DNA of 64,000 bases from NCBI RefSeq assembly GCF_042466115.1, contig NZ_JAXHBQ010000001.1, positions 1 to 64,000 on the forward strand. Direction: 5' to 3'. This DNA comes from SW4 sp042466115. Lineage in GTDB: Bacteria; Pseudomonadota; Alphaproteobacteria; Rhodobacterales; Rhodobacteraceae. The notes beneath the pieces were generated by a model. The model saw only the letters and a program-made list of their open reading frames with translations, ran no database searches and was not told where the DNA came from. Each line of letters opens with the position of its first letter. The stretch's first letter is position 1. Of this stretch, positions 25,990 through 35,737 are shown in pieces. The position numbers and the translations under genes are program-made.

Positions 25990-27339
25990 TCAGGCTTGTA
26001 GGTTTTCGTCAAGCCAGTGTTCAAGCCAGTGAATGTTGTAATCGCCCGACAGAACCGCAGGTTCCTGCAAAAGCGCGTGAAACAACGGCACCGTGGTATC
26101 CACACCATCAACGATCAATTCGCCCAATGCGCGCGCCAGTCGGGCCAAAGCTTCGGGGCGGTCGCGGCCATGGACTATCAGCTTGCCGATCAGGCTGTCG
26201 TAATAGGGCGGGATCGAATAGCCGTCATAAAGCGCGCTGTCCATCCGCACGCCAAGGCCACCGGGGGCGTGAAACTGCGTGATCTTGCCCGGACAGGGCG
26301 AAAAATTCGGCAGTTTTTCGGCGTTGATCCGCACCTCGATGGCATGTCCGTCAATCACCAGATCATCCTGCCCGAATGACATGGGCAGACCAGCAGCCAC
26401 ACGGATTTGTTCGCGCACAAGGTCCTGGCGGAAAATGGCCTCGGTGACGGGGTGTTCAACCTGCAAGCGGGTGTTCATCTCGATGAAATAGAACTCGCCG
26501 TTTTCATACAGGAATTCGATCGTGCCGGCGCCGATATAGTTGATCTTGGCGACAGCGTCGGCGCAAACCTTGCCGATCCGTGCGCGTTCCTCGGCGGTGA
26601 TCGACGGGCCGGGGGCTTCCTCGAATACCTTTTGGTGGCGGCGTTGCAGCGAACAATCGCGTTCACCCAGGTGCACAGCCTTGCCTTTGCCATCGCCGAA
26701 CACCTGAATTTCGATGTGGCGCGGCGTGGTCAGATATTTCTCGATATAGACTTCGTCGTTGCCGAAATTCGATTTGCCCTCGGCGCGGGCCGTCTGAAAG
26801 GCCGATTTCATGTCCTTGGCGGTCTGGGCCACTTTCATGCCCTTGCCACCTCCACCTGCCGTCGCCTTGATGATGACAGGGTAACCGATGTCCTTGCCGA
26901 TCTTTTCGGCCTCTTCCAGCGATGCAACACCGCCGTCCGAGCCGGGAACACACGGCACACCCAGTGCCTTCATCGTGTCCTTGGCGGTGATCTTGTCGCC
27001 CATGGTGCGGATGTGATCGGCGGTGGGGCCGATGAATGTCAGGTCATGATCCTGCACGATCTGCACGAAATTGGCGTTTTCCGACAAAAAGCCATAGCCG
27101 GGATGGATCGCCTGCGCGCCGGTGATTTCACAGGCGGAAATGATGGCCGGTATCGACAGGTATGACTGCGTGGACGTGGGCGGGCCGATGCAGACCGATT
27201 CATCGGCCATGCGCACATGCATCGCATCGCTGTCAGCGGTGGAGTGCACCGCGACCGATTGGATGCCCATTTCGCGGCAGGCACGAATGACACGCAGCGC
27301 GATTTCGCCACGGTTTGCGATCAGGATTTTGTCGAACAT
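25990..27339 (-). CDS. accC: Acetyl-CoA carboxylase biotin carboxylase subunit
   Basis: Carboxylates biotin on AccB with ATP and bicarbonate, the first step of fatty acid synthesis. It has 449 residues. It starts MFDKILIANRGEIALRV; the ATP-grasp glycine loop is KATAGGGGKGMKV, and FIEMNTRLQVEHPVTE carries the catalytic residues. A GTG one codon upstream (27342) is in frame. accB precedes it by 9 bases. Confidence 0.97.
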   Translation of the reverse strand: MFDKILIANRGEIALRVIRACREMGIQSVAVHSTADSDAMHVRMADESVCIGPPTSTQSYLSIPAIISACEITGAQAIHPGYGFLSENANFVQIVQDHDLTFIGPTADHIRTMGDKITAKDTMKALGVPCVPGSDGGVASLEEAEKIGKDIGYPVIIKATAGGGGKGMKVAQTAKDMKSAFQTARAEGKSNFGNDEVYIEKYLTTPRHIEIQVFGDGKGKAVHLGERDCSLQRRHQKVFEEAPGPSITAEERARIGKVCADAVAKINYIGAGTIEFLYENGEFYFIEMNTRLQVEHPVTEAIFRQDLVREQIRVAAGLPMSFGQDDLVIDGHAIEVRINAEKLPNFSPCPGKITQFHAPGGLGVRMDSALYDGYSIPPYYDSLIGKLIVHGRDRPEALARLARALGELIVDGVDTTVPLFHALLQEPAVLSGDYNIHWLEHWLDENLQA

Positions 27340-27348
27340 CACGCCGGC

Positions 27349-27837
27349 CTATTCGATGATCATCAAAGGCGCGCCAAATTCGACGGGGGCGCCGTCTTCG
27401 ACCATGATACGCTTGACCGTGCCGGATTTGGGCGCGGGGATGTGGTTCATGGTTTTCATCGCTTCGATGATCATCAGCGTGTCGCCTTCGCTGACGGACT
27501 GTCCAACCGTGACAAAGGGCGCAGCGCCCGGTTCGCCTGCCATGTAGCAGGTGCCGACCATGGGCGATGTGACGGCACCGGGGTGGCTGGCGGGGTCTTC
27601 GGCGGGGGCGGCGGTGGCGGGCGACGGGGCAGCGGCGGTCGCGGCCGGCGCAGGGGCGGAAGCGGCGACCTGTGTAACAACCTGCTGCGGTTGCTGGCGG
27701 CTGACCCGCACATTCAGACTGTCGTTTTCACCATAGTTGCGTTTGACCTGCAATTCGGTCAAATCATTGGCGCGCAGCAGTTCTGCAAGCGCTTCGATAA
27801 AGCTGACATCTGCGTCATGCGTCGTCTTTTTGGTCAT
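27349..27837 (-). CDS. accB: Acetyl-CoA carboxylase biotin carboxyl carrier protein
   Basis: Carries the biotin of acetyl-CoA carboxylase. It has 162 residues from the ATG at 27837 (MTKKTTHDADVSFIEALAELL). A low-complexity Ala/Pro linker separates the N-terminal part from the biotinyl domain, whose acceptor lysine lies in EAMKTMNHIPAPKSG. The frame is open upstream, but the family start is at 27837. Confidence 0.96.
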   Translation of the reverse strand: MTKKTTHDADVSFIEALAELLRANDLTELQVKRNYGENDSLNVRVSRQQPQQVVTQVAASAPAPAATAAAPSPATAAPAEDPASHPGAVTSPMVGTCYMAGEPGAAPFVTVGQSVSEGDTLMIIEAMKTMNHIPAPKSGTVKRIMVEDGAPVEFGAPLMIIE

Positions 27838-27967
27838 GAAATTCCCCGGCCTGTTGCCCGATTGATCCTTTGGCGCAGGCCGGATGGCCAGCGCGTGTGG
27901 ACGGGTTATACGCCAAGCGCGTGCATGTGGAAAGCACCCGCGACGGGGAAAATGACCCAAAGGCAGG

Positions 27968-28294
27968 TCAGGCGCGGTCGTCTGACCTGTCAGCCGCTGC
28001 ATCAGCGGTCGTTTGTGTAATCGCCTCGTCGGTTCTTGACTGCGGCAGGATTGTTACGCCGTAGGGTTTCAGCACCCGTTCGACCGGCTGGACCGAAACG
28101 GCCCGCGCACCGGTTTCAGGTGCCATCATGGATTGGCTGACGGCAGCGCGTTGCCCGTTGTCCGGCGGGATCGGCAGGGCGATTTCAGGGCGCGGGTCGC
28201 TGCGTGTGGCAGCGGCATCAGCCACGGCGCGCTGGTCCGGCACATGGCGCGGCGCGGCTGGCGCCGCCGGCTGGGTTACAGATTGAAGTTCCAT
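27968..28294 (-). CDS. Small hypothetical protein upstream of accB
   Basis: A 108-residue reading frame rich in Ala, Pro, Arg and Asp, without membrane segments and without a family that I recognise. It has a plausible ribosome binding site (ACGAGG) before the ATG at 28294, and the C-terminal half (RVLKPYGVTILPQ) looks protein-like. It may be a real rhodobacterial gene or a chance frame in GC-rich DNA. Confidence 0.4.
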   Translation of the reverse strand: MELQSVTQPAAPAAPRHVPDQRAVADAAATRSDPRPEIALPIPPDNGQRAAVSQSMMAPETGARAVSVQPVERVLKPYGVTILPQSRTDEAITQTTADAAADRSDDRA

Positions 28295-28395
28295 TTCGGG
28301 CCTCGTTATGAAGCCCCCACCAAATCCTAGTCTTGCCCTGAAATCCTTGCCAATGGGTTAATATCCGCAGGTTTCGCAGGTCATGGTTAACGGCG

Positions 28396-28418
28396 AAAGG
28401 CCCGCGCGGCGGGCCTTT
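28396..28418 (-). terminator. Hairpin terminator after acs
   Basis: AAAGGCCCGC (28396-28405) and GCGGGCCTTT (28409-28418) form a perfect 10-bp stem with a 3-nt loop, ending in TTT on both strands. It lies 20 bases past the acs stop codon. Being symmetric it could also work for plus-strand transcription. Confidence 0.8.
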
Positions 28419-28438
28419 CTGTCGTCAGGGCGCTATGA

Positions 28439-30388
28439 TCAGCGCTTGTTCATGCGGTTTTCGATCAGGTCATCCACCACGGACGGATCAGCCAAAGTCG
28501 ATGTATCGCCCAGTGTCGCGAAGTCATCCTCGGCGATCTTGCGCAGGATCCGGCGCATGATCTTGCCCGACCGGGTTTTTGGCAGGCCGGGGGCCCATTG
28601 GATCAGGTCGGGTTTGGCAATCGGGCCAATTTCCGTGCGCACCCAGACTTCAAGTTCCTTGCGCAATTCGTCGCTGGGTTCCTGATCGTTCATCAGGGTC
28701 ACATAGGCATAGATGCCTTGGCCCTTGATGTCGTGCGGATAGCCGACAACGGCCGCTTCGGCGACCTTGGCGTGGGCGACCAGCGCGCTTTCGACTTCGG
28801 CGGTGCCCATGCGGTGGCCGGACACGTTGATCACATCGTCAACGCGGCCAGTAATCCAGTAATCGCCATCTTCGTCGCGCCGACACCCGTCACCGGAAAA
28901 GTAGTAGCCTTTGTAATCCCCGAAATAGGTTTTCTGGAAGCGTTCGTGATCGCCCCAGATGGTGCGCATCTGGCCAGGCCAGCTGTCTTTGATGCACAGC
29001 ACACCTTCGACGCCATTGCCGGTGATTTCCTCGCCGGTTTGCGGATCAAGCACCACAGGCTGCACGCCAAAGAACGGCTGCTGCGCGGCCCCCGGTTTCA
29101 GATCGGTCGCACCGGGCAGGGGGGTCAGCATGTGACCACCCGTTTCGGTCTGCCAGAAGGTATCGACGATCGGGCAATTTCCCTTGCCCACGACCTCGTT
29201 ATACCAGTTCCAGGCTTCGGGGTTGATTGGTTCGCCGACCGACCCAAGCAAGCGCAGTGATGACAGGTCATGCTTTTCGACCCAGTCCTTGCCAGCGCCC
29301 ATCAGGGCGCGAATGGCGGTGGGGGCGGTGTAGAACTGGTTGACGCGGTGCTTGGCGCAGACCTCCCAGAAGCGGCCCGCATCGGGGTAGGTCGGCACGC
29401 CTTCGAACATGATCGTGGTGGCACCATTGGCCAGCGGTCCATAGATGATATAGCTGTGGCCCGTGACCCAGCCCACATCGGCGGTGCACCAGAAGATGTC
29501 ACCCTCGTGGTAATCGAATGTGTATTGATGGGTCATCGCCGCATAGGTCAGATAACCGCCCGATGTGTGCACGACACCCTTGGGCTGGCCGGTCGACCCG
29601 GACGTATAAAGGATGAACAGCGGGTCTTCGGCGTTCATTTCGGCGGGTTTGCAATAGTCATCCGCTTCAAGCAGCATCTCGTTATAGTCGTAATCGCGGT
29701 CCTGCACCCACGTGGTCTGCCCACCTGTGCGTTTCACGACCAGACATTTCACGCTGTCCTTGCAGTGCAGCAAGGCGGCATCGGTGTTGGATTTCAGAGG
29801 GGTTGAGCGGCCACCGCGCGGCGCATGGTCAGCGGTGATCACGACCTTGGCGTCGCAGCCGTTGATGCGGGCACCAAGCGCGTCGGGGCTAAAGCCAGCA
29901 AAGACGATGGAATGCACCGCACCGATCCGCGCGCAGGCCAGCATCGCATAGGCCGCTTCGGGGATCATCGGCAGATACAGAACCACACGGTCGCCTTTGC
30001 GCACGCCCATGGTTTCCAGAATGTTGGCCATGCGGCACACGCGGTTTTGCAACTGGCGATAGGTGATATGCATCGCCTCGTCAGCGGGATCGTCGGGTTC
30101 CCAGATGATCGCAACCTGATCGGCGCGCGTTTCCAGATGCCGGTCCACGCAGTTTGCGGATACGTTCAGGGTGCCATCAGCGAACCAGTTGATATCGACC
30201 TTGCCAAATTCAAACGTGGTGTCCTTGACCTTGGTGTAGGGCTTGATCCAGTCGATCCGCTTGCCGTGTTCGCCCCAGAATGCATCAGGGTCCGCGATCG
30301 AGGCGGCATACATCGTTTGGTAGGTCTCTGCGTTGATATGGGCGCGGGCGACGGTTTTGGCGGACGGTGGATAGGTCTTGCTGGTCAT
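28439..30388 (-). CDS. acs: Acetyl-CoA synthetase
   Basis: Activates acetate to acetyl-CoA with ATP. It has 649 residues, the usual length for Acs. Motifs: the adenylate loop LFILYTSGSTGQPKGVVHTSGGYL, VDTFWQTETGGHML, YFSGDGCRRDEDGDYWITGRVDDVINVSGHR, and the acetylation-controlled lysine in LPKTRSGKIMRRILR. It is the most downstream gene of a minus-strand cluster after an ABC transporter; a hairpin separates it from that operon, so it may have its own promoter. Confidence 0.97.
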   Translation of the reverse strand: MTSKTYPPSAKTVARAHINAETYQTMYAASIADPDAFWGEHGKRIDWIKPYTKVKDTTFEFGKVDINWFADGTLNVSANCVDRHLETRADQVAIIWEPDDPADEAMHITYRQLQNRVCRMANILETMGVRKGDRVVLYLPMIPEAAYAMLACARIGAVHSIVFAGFSPDALGARINGCDAKVVITADHAPRGGRSTPLKSNTDAALLHCKDSVKCLVVKRTGGQTTWVQDRDYDYNEMLLEADDYCKPAEMNAEDPLFILYTSGSTGQPKGVVHTSGGYLTYAAMTHQYTFDYHEGDIFWCTADVGWVTGHSYIIYGPLANGATTIMFEGVPTYPDAGRFWEVCAKHRVNQFYTAPTAIRALMGAGKDWVEKHDLSSLRLLGSVGEPINPEAWNWYNEVVGKGNCPIVDTFWQTETGGHMLTPLPGATDLKPGAAQQPFFGVQPVVLDPQTGEEITGNGVEGVLCIKDSWPGQMRTIWGDHERFQKTYFGDYKGYYFSGDGCRRDEDGDYWITGRVDDVINVSGHRMGTAEVESALVAHAKVAEAAVVGYPHDIKGQGIYAYVTLMNDQEPSDELRKELEVWVRTEIGPIAKPDLIQWAPGLPKTRSGKIMRRILRKIAEDDFATLGDTSTLADPSVVDDLIENRMNKR

Positions 30389-30433
30389 GACTGTCCCTTA
30401 CGTTCTGGTCAGTGTCATTTCGGGTTTGGTGTG

Positions 30434-30458
30434 GCCCGCGCAGCTGTCGCGCGCGGGC
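30434..30458 (-). terminator. Stem-loop between the ABC transporter operon and acs
   Basis: GCCCGCGC (30434-30441) pairs perfectly with GCGCGGGC (30451-30458). It follows the last transporter gene on the minus strand, but no T-run is present, so termination may be partial. Confidence 0.45.
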
Positions 30459-30470
30459 AGGGCGCATCGC

Positions 30471-31244
30471 TTAGATGGCCAGATACTGCGCGCGCAGCTT
30501 GTCGTCTTCAAGAACCTCTTTCGCGGACCCGTCATAGACGACCGACCCGATATCGAGGATCACCGCACGGTCGGCCAGTTTCAGGGCCGCCACGGCGTTT
30601 TGTTCGACGATCACCGTGGTGATGCCCTGATCGCGGATGATGCCCAGTGTCTTGGCAATTTCCTGCACGATCACCGGCGCAAGGCCTTCGTAGGGTTCGT
30701 CCAAAAGCAGCACCTTGATGTCGCGACACAGGGCGCGGGCGATCGCCAGCATCTGCTGTTCGCCACCCGACAGGGTCACGCCTTCCTGCTTGCGGCGTTC
30801 CTTGAGGCGCGGAAACAGGTCATAGACCCGTTCCAGCGACCAGCCCTTTGGCGGTGCGATCTGCGCAAGTTGCAGGTTTTCCTCGACGGTGAGGCCGGCA
30901 ATGATCCGGCGGTCTTCTGGCACCAGCGCGATCCCGGCCGCAGAGGCCTGATGGGACTTCATTTCGTGCAAAGGCTGGTGATCGAGCCAGATTTCGCCAT
31001 GGGTAAGCGCCGGATCGTCAAGGCGGGCAATGGTGCGCAGGGTCGATGTCTTGCCCGCGCCATTGCGGCCCAGAAGTGCCAGGATTTCGCCCTCGTGAAT
31101 GTTGAAGCTCACGCCCTGAACGATATAGCTTTCACCATAATAGGCCTTGATATCCCAAACCGACAGAAAGGCTGGGTGGGTGGCTGCATTGTTGGCGTGA
31201 ATGTTGAATTCCGTTTTTTCGGTGCTGCGCGTTTCGGTTGTCAT
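30471..31244 (-). CDS. Branched-chain amino acid-type ABC transporter ATP-binding protein (LivF-like)
   Basis: One of two ATPases of the transporter encoded here. It has 257 residues. Walker A is GRNGAGKTST, the signature is LSGGEQQML, and Walker B is VLLLDEPYEGLAP. The ~25-residue N-terminal extension before the LivF core (LSVWDIKAYYGESYIVQGVSF) is longer than usual. Order and families (SBP, two permeases, LivG-like, LivF-like) make a complete HAAT-type importer. Confidence 0.92.
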   Translation of the reverse strand: MTTETRSTEKTEFNIHANNAATHPAFLSVWDIKAYYGESYIVQGVSFNIHEGEILALLGRNGAGKTSTLRTIARLDDPALTHGEIWLDHQPLHEMKSHQASAAGIALVPEDRRIIAGLTVEENLQLAQIAPPKGWSLERVYDLFPRLKERRKQEGVTLSGGEQQMLAIARALCRDIKVLLLDEPYEGLAPVIVQEIAKTLGIIRDQGITTVIVEQNAVAALKLADRAVILDIGSVVYDGSAKEVLEDDKLRAQYLAI

Positions 31245-31255
31245 GGCTGTGCTCC

Positions 31256-32014
31256 TTAAACCTGCGCTTCACCAAGATACGCTTCGCGCACCTTTGGATG
31301 GCCTTTGATGTTTTCAGGTGTTTCTTCGACCAGCGGCGTGCCTTGGGCCAGCACCGTGATCCGTTCGGCCAGTGAAAACACAACATGCATGTCGTGTTCG
31401 ATGATGGCCATGGTGATGTCGCGGGTGTCCTGAATCTCCTTCAGAAGGTCGATGGTATTGTTTGTATCGGCCCGCGCCATACCGGCTGTGGGTTCGTCCA
31501 GAAGCAGCAGCCGCGGTTCCTGCACAAGGCACATCGCCATTTCAAGGCGGCGCTTGTCACCGCGCGACATGGAACCGGCGTGCATCTGGCGCTTGTCCAG
31601 CAGCTTGACTTCTTCAAGCATCGTTTCCGCCCGTTCGATCACTTCCTTGTCGCCAAGTGCGGCGCCAAAGGCGTGCAGGGCAAATGATCCGTCACGTTTG
31701 GCAAAACAGGGGATCATCATGTTTTCAAGCACCGACAGATCGGTGAAAATCTCGGGTGTCTGGAACACCCGCGAAATGCCCATCTGGCAAATCTCGTGCG
31801 GTTTGCGCCCCAGCACCGATTGCCCGTCAAACATCACCGACCCGCTATCGGGGATCAGTTTGCCAACCAGAACGTTCAGCAGGGTGGATTTACCGGCCCC
31901 GTTCGGGCCGATAATCGCGTGCACGGTGTTTTCCTGAATGCTCAGGTTCACGTCACCCAAGGCCTGCAGACCACCGAAGCGCTTGTTGACGCCTTTGACT
32001 TCAAGAATACCCAT
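31256..32014 (-). CDS. Branched-chain amino acid-type ABC transporter ATP-binding protein (LivG-like)
   Basis: The second ATPase, 252 residues. Walker A GPNGAGKSTL, signature MSRGDKRRLEMA (a variant of LSGG in which the first residues are changed, common in the LivG branch), Walker B LLLLDEPTAGM. It lies between permease and LivF-like genes with short spacers. Confidence 0.92.
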   Translation of the reverse strand: MGILEVKGVNKRFGGLQALGDVNLSIQENTVHAIIGPNGAGKSTLLNVLVGKLIPDSGSVMFDGQSVLGRKPHEICQMGISRVFQTPEIFTDLSVLENMMIPCFAKRDGSFALHAFGAALGDKEVIERAETMLEEVKLLDKRQMHAGSMSRGDKRRLEMAMCLVQEPRLLLLDEPTAGMARADTNNTIDLLKEIQDTRDITMAIIEHDMHVVFSLAERITVLAQGTPLVEETPENIKGHPKVREAYLGEAQV

Positions 32015-32029
32015 TGGTTTCTTTCCTTT

Positions 32030-33244
32030 CTATTCGGCGGGCGTGGTGTCGGCTTCTGCCTTGACCCCGTCCTTGGATTTGCGGCGGAAGATTTTGGCGA
32101 TCTTCTGACCACCTTCGACCAGACCACCAGGCAGGAAGATCACGACCAGCATGAACAACATGCCAAGCGTCAGGTGCCAGCCTTTGCCGATGAACGGATA
32201 GACAAGCGTCACCATCAAATCCTCAAGCCCGTCGGGCAGGAAGGCAAACCATTCGTGCAGGATGTCCTTGTTGATCTTCGAGACGATGTTTTCCATGTAT
32301 TTGATAAGACCCGCACCCAGCACCGGCCCCATCAGGGTGCCCGCGCCGCCAAGGATCGACATGATCACGACTTCGCCGGACGCGGTCCAGAACATGCGTT
32401 CGGGGCCAACTTGTGTATCCATTGCAACCATCAGACCACCGGCAAGTCCGGCATACATGCCTGAAATCACAAAGGCCGTCAGCGTATAGCGCTTTGGCAT
32501 CAGGCCGGTGTAGTTCATCCGTTGCTGGTTGGATTTCACCGCCCGCAGCATGATGCCAAACGGGCTGCGGAAAATGCGGATCGCAAGATAGAAGGCGATC
32601 AACAGGAAGAACGCGGCGATATAGTAGCCAAGGTTGAACGTGAACAACCAGCTGCCGATGGAAAGCTCGTATGAACTGCCCATTTCGGCACCAAACAGGT
32701 TTGCACGCCCGATACTTCCGTCCGTCGTCGCACCAAACAGGGGGGTGTCGGTGTTTTTGATCTGCAGGCCGGTTTCACCACCTGTCAGGTTGATCCCCAG
32801 CATCCGGCCAAACAGGTCGGAATAGGCGACGGCAAACATCATCTGCGCAATCGCAAGCGTCAGGATCGAAAAGTAGATCCCCGAACGCCGCAGTGCCACA
32901 TAGCCGATCAAGAGCGAGAAAAGCCCGGCGATAATAATAGCGAACACGATGCCGGGAAGCACATTGAAAGTCAGCAGCTTCATCGACCAGATCGCCGCGT
33001 ATGACCCGACACCCAGAAAGGCCGCGTGTCCAAAGCTCAGGTAGCCGGTCAGGCCGAACAGGATGTTGAACCCGATCGCGAATATCCCGAAGATCACGAA
33101 ACGCTGCATCAGGTCGGGATAGCCCGCGTTGAACTGCGCCAGTGCCGACCCTTCGGGGAAGGGGTTGAGGATGAAGGGCGCCAACATGACCAGCGCGAAG
33201 ACGATCAGCATCAAGGTGCCGTCTTTTTTGGTAAGTCCGAGCAT
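32030..33244 (-). CDS. Branched-chain amino acid-type ABC transporter permease (LivM-like)
   Basis: A 404-residue permease with about ten hydrophobic helices. The LivM motif is seen in GYLSFGHAAFLGVGSYAA and MSILGGAGTLMGPVLGAGLI. A stretch of ~50 residues between helices (DLFGRMLGINLTGGETGLQIKN...) is a periplasmic loop typical of LivM proteins. The C-terminus is lysine/arginine-rich. Confidence 0.92.
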   Translation of the reverse strand: MLGLTKKDGTLMLIVFALVMLAPFILNPFPEGSALAQFNAGYPDLMQRFVIFGIFAIGFNILFGLTGYLSFGHAAFLGVGSYAAIWSMKLLTFNVLPGIVFAIIIAGLFSLLIGYVALRRSGIYFSILTLAIAQMMFAVAYSDLFGRMLGINLTGGETGLQIKNTDTPLFGATTDGSIGRANLFGAEMGSSYELSIGSWLFTFNLGYYIAAFFLLIAFYLAIRIFRSPFGIMLRAVKSNQQRMNYTGLMPKRYTLTAFVISGMYAGLAGGLMVAMDTQVGPERMFWTASGEVVIMSILGGAGTLMGPVLGAGLIKYMENIVSKINKDILHEWFAFLPDGLEDLMVTLVYPFIGKGWHLTLGMLFMLVVIFLPGGLVEGGQKIAKIFRRKSKDGVKAEADTTPAE

Positions 33245-33247
33245 GGT

Positions 33248-34279
33248 TTAGTCCTCCATCACGCCCTTGCGGCCCATAAGGCCCCGAGGACGGGTCAACA
33301 GAATAATGATTGCGACAAGGTAGATGATGATCTGGTTGATGCCGGGCAACAGGTCCACCACAGCGGTCATCGAGGCAAAGCTTTCCAGAATGCCAAGCAG
33401 GAAGCCCGCAGCGACAGCGCCGGGCAGCGAGCCCATGCCGCCAACAACCACCACCACAAAGCTCAGGACCAGAAAGTCCATGCCCATGTGATAGTTCGGG
33501 GCGACGATCGGGGCATACATCACCCCGGCAACACCGGCCACAGCCGCCGCAAGGCCGAACATGAAGGTAAAGCGCTTGTCGATGTCGATACCCAGTAGGC
33601 CAACCGTCTCGCGGTCGGCCATGCCCGCGCGCACGACCATCCCGAATGTGGTATAGCGCAGGAAGGCAAACACACCGGCAATGATCAGTGCCGAAAAGAA
33701 GAAATAGACCAGCCGCCAGTAGGGATACATGATCGTCAGCGGATCAAACCCAAGCATGACGCCAAAATCCAATGAACCCGTAAAGGCAGCAGGGGCAGGG
33801 GTCTGGATCGGGTTGGCACCAAAGAAATACTTGATCACCTCCTGCAACACGATGGCCAGACCAAAGGTCACAAGGATCTGATCGGCGTGCGGGCGGTGGT
33901 AGAAGTGCTTGATCAACCCGCGTTCCATGATGAAGCCGACGGCGATCATCACCGGAATGGCGAACACGATGGCCAGGGGCACGGCCCAGTCCATGATTGC
34001 CGCCCCCGTTTCCATGCCGAACCAGTCCTGCACGTAGAAGACATCCACTTGCAGCGGGTTGCCAAGGAAGTCGGTGCGCGTTTCGTCAATGACCTTGTGC
34101 GAGGCCGACAGAATACGCGACAGGATAACAGCACAGAACGAGCCAAGCATGAACAACGCCCCGTGGGCAAAGTTCACAACACCAAGGGTGCCGAAAATAA
34201 GGGTCAGGCCGAGGGCGATCAGCGCATAGGCCGACCCCTTGTCGAGACCATTAAGAATTTGAACGATAAACTGGTCCAT
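33248..34279 (-). CDS. Branched-chain amino acid-type ABC transporter permease (LivH-like)
   Basis: A 343-residue permease. The LivH start is intact (GLDKGSAYALIALGLTLIFGTLGVVNFAHGALFMLG), as is the end VVVGGMGSLPGAVAAGFLLGILESF. An insert of about 45 residues after the third helix (KVIDETRTDFLGNPLQVDVFYVQDW...) is unusual relative to E. coli LivH. It lies three bases upstream of the LivM-like gene. Confidence 0.92.
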   Translation of the reverse strand: MDQFIVQILNGLDKGSAYALIALGLTLIFGTLGVVNFAHGALFMLGSFCAVILSRILSASHKVIDETRTDFLGNPLQVDVFYVQDWFGMETGAAIMDWAVPLAIVFAIPVMIAVGFIMERGLIKHFYHRPHADQILVTFGLAIVLQEVIKYFFGANPIQTPAPAAFTGSLDFGVMLGFDPLTIMYPYWRLVYFFFSALIIAGVFAFLRYTTFGMVVRAGMADRETVGLLGIDIDKRFTFMFGLAAAVAGVAGVMYAPIVAPNYHMGMDFLVLSFVVVVVGGMGSLPGAVAAGFLLGILESFASMTAVVDLLPGINQIIIYLVAIIILLTRPRGLMGRKGVMED

Positions 34280-34330
34280 AGAACTGTGCCTCTGGTCAGG
34301 GAAATTCAGGATGATAGGGGCGAACAGGAT

Positions 34331-34357
34331 GACGGGCGCACCGGTGGCGCGCCCGTC
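34331..34357 (-). terminator. Stem-loop after the substrate-binding protein gene
   Basis: GACGGGCGC (34331-34339) pairs perfectly with GCGCCCGTC (34349-34357), 9 bp, placed 10 bases after the stop codon of the binding-protein gene and before the permease genes. Such hairpins commonly protect the binding-protein message and reduce read-through, giving excess binding protein. Confidence 0.65.
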
Positions 34358-34366
34358 AACGGCTGA

Positions 34367-35737
34367 TTAGGCGCCGTCGTTACATTCGCCAAGCGTGGCT
34401 TCTGCGCCACCCATCTGTGGGTGGTCAGGTGCGTAAGTGACCTGATCAACCGGCGTAACTTCGACGATTTCCACGAGATCGAATTCGTTCTCGGGGTTTT
34501 CCTTGCCACGCACAACCAGAACGTCTTTGAAGCACTGGTGATCGTCGCCACGGTAAAGTGTCGGGCCGTTGCCCAGACCGTCGAATTCGAAGTCCTTGAG
34601 CGCTTCGCCGACCGCACATGGTGCGAACGAACCGGCACGAGTGACCGCATCCGCATAAAGCAGCGTCTGCACGTAGCATGTGTGCGCGGCCTGGCTTGGC
34701 GGGAAGCCATATTTTTCGCCGAACGAGCGCACGAATGCGTTCGTGCCGCTGTATTTGTCGCCAAGCTGGTCTTCGAGTTTCCAATCCCAGTTCTGCGAAC
34801 CAAGAATGCCCTTGATGTTGGGGCCCGCACCGCGTGCCATCAGCTCGGAGTAGAGCGGCACGACGATTTCAAAGTTCTTGCCGTTGGCCATCGCGTCACG
34901 CAGACCGAACTGCACTGCGTTGGTCAGCGAGTTGACCATGTTCCCGCCGTAGTGGTTCAGAACCAGAACGTCGGCACCGGAGTTCAGAACAGGTGCGATA
35001 TAGGACGAGAAGTCGGTTTGTGTCAGCGGCGTCTTGACCGAGTTCACAGTTTCCCAACCCATGGCTTCGGTCGAGGCGCGGATCGCTTCCTCGGTGGTGT
35101 AGCCCCAGTTGTAGTCGGCGGTCAGGTGGTATGCCTTGCGGTCGGCGCCATACTGGTTTGCAAGAACGGGCGCGAGCGCGGCACCGGTCATGTAAGAGTT
35201 GAAGAAGTGACGGAAACCGTTGGCCTTGCGGTCCTTGCCGGTCGTGTCATTCGAGTGCGTGAGGCCAGCCATGAAGATGATGCCGGCTTCCTGGCACAGG
35301 GCCTGAACGGCAACAGCCACACCGGATGACGAGCCGCCGGTGATCATCACCGCGCCGTCTTTTTCGATCATGGAGCGTGCCGATGCACGTGCCGCATCGG
35401 ATTTGGTCTGGGTGTCACCGGTGACGAATTTGACTTCTTTGCCAAGGATACCCGTGCCGTCCAGCGCCTTGGACGAGAACGTGTTCAGCATACCACCGTC
35501 GCCGCCACCGTTCAGGTGTTCGACAGCAAGCTCGTAGGCGCGCAGTTCGTCGGCGCCCTCATCGGCATATGGGCCGGACTGCGGCACGTTGAAGCCAAGC
35601 GTGACATCGCTGCCCGTCGGTTCATTTGTATGTGCAGACACGGACGAAGCCGTAAAGATCGTCGGCACGGCAAGGCCGGCACCGGCTACGGCGCTGGTTT
35701 TCAGCAGGCCGCGACGTGTGAAGTTACTCTTGGACAT
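34367..35737 (-). CDS. ABC transporter substrate-binding protein (HAAT family) with Tat-like signal
   Basis: The periplasmic receptor of the importer, 456 residues. The N-terminus SNFTRRGLLKTSAVAGAGLA has a twin-arginine motif followed by a hydrophobic core, so it is probably exported folded. The Peripla_BP_6 pattern is visible (VTLGFNVPQSGPYADEGADELRAYELAVEHLNGGG; MITGGSSSGVAVAVQALCQEAGIIFM). The ligand cannot be read from sequence; neighbouring acs and an ScfR regulator hint at a short organic acid or amide rather than branched-chain amino acids. GGGAGG precedes the ATG. Confidence 0.88.
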   Translation of the reverse strand: MSKSNFTRRGLLKTSAVAGAGLAVPTIFTASSVSAHTNEPTGSDVTLGFNVPQSGPYADEGADELRAYELAVEHLNGGGDGGMLNTFSSKALDGTGILGKEVKFVTGDTQTKSDAARASARSMIEKDGAVMITGGSSSGVAVAVQALCQEAGIIFMAGLTHSNDTTGKDRKANGFRHFFNSYMTGAALAPVLANQYGADRKAYHLTADYNWGYTTEEAIRASTEAMGWETVNSVKTPLTQTDFSSYIAPVLNSGADVLVLNHYGGNMVNSLTNAVQFGLRDAMANGKNFEIVVPLYSELMARGAGPNIKGILGSQNWDWKLEDQLGDKYSGTNAFVRSFGEKYGFPPSQAAHTCYVQTLLYADAVTRAGSFAPCAVGEALKDFEFDGLGNGPTLYRGDDHQCFKDVLVVRGKENPENEFDLVEIVEVTPVDQVTYAPDHPQMGGAEATLGECNDGA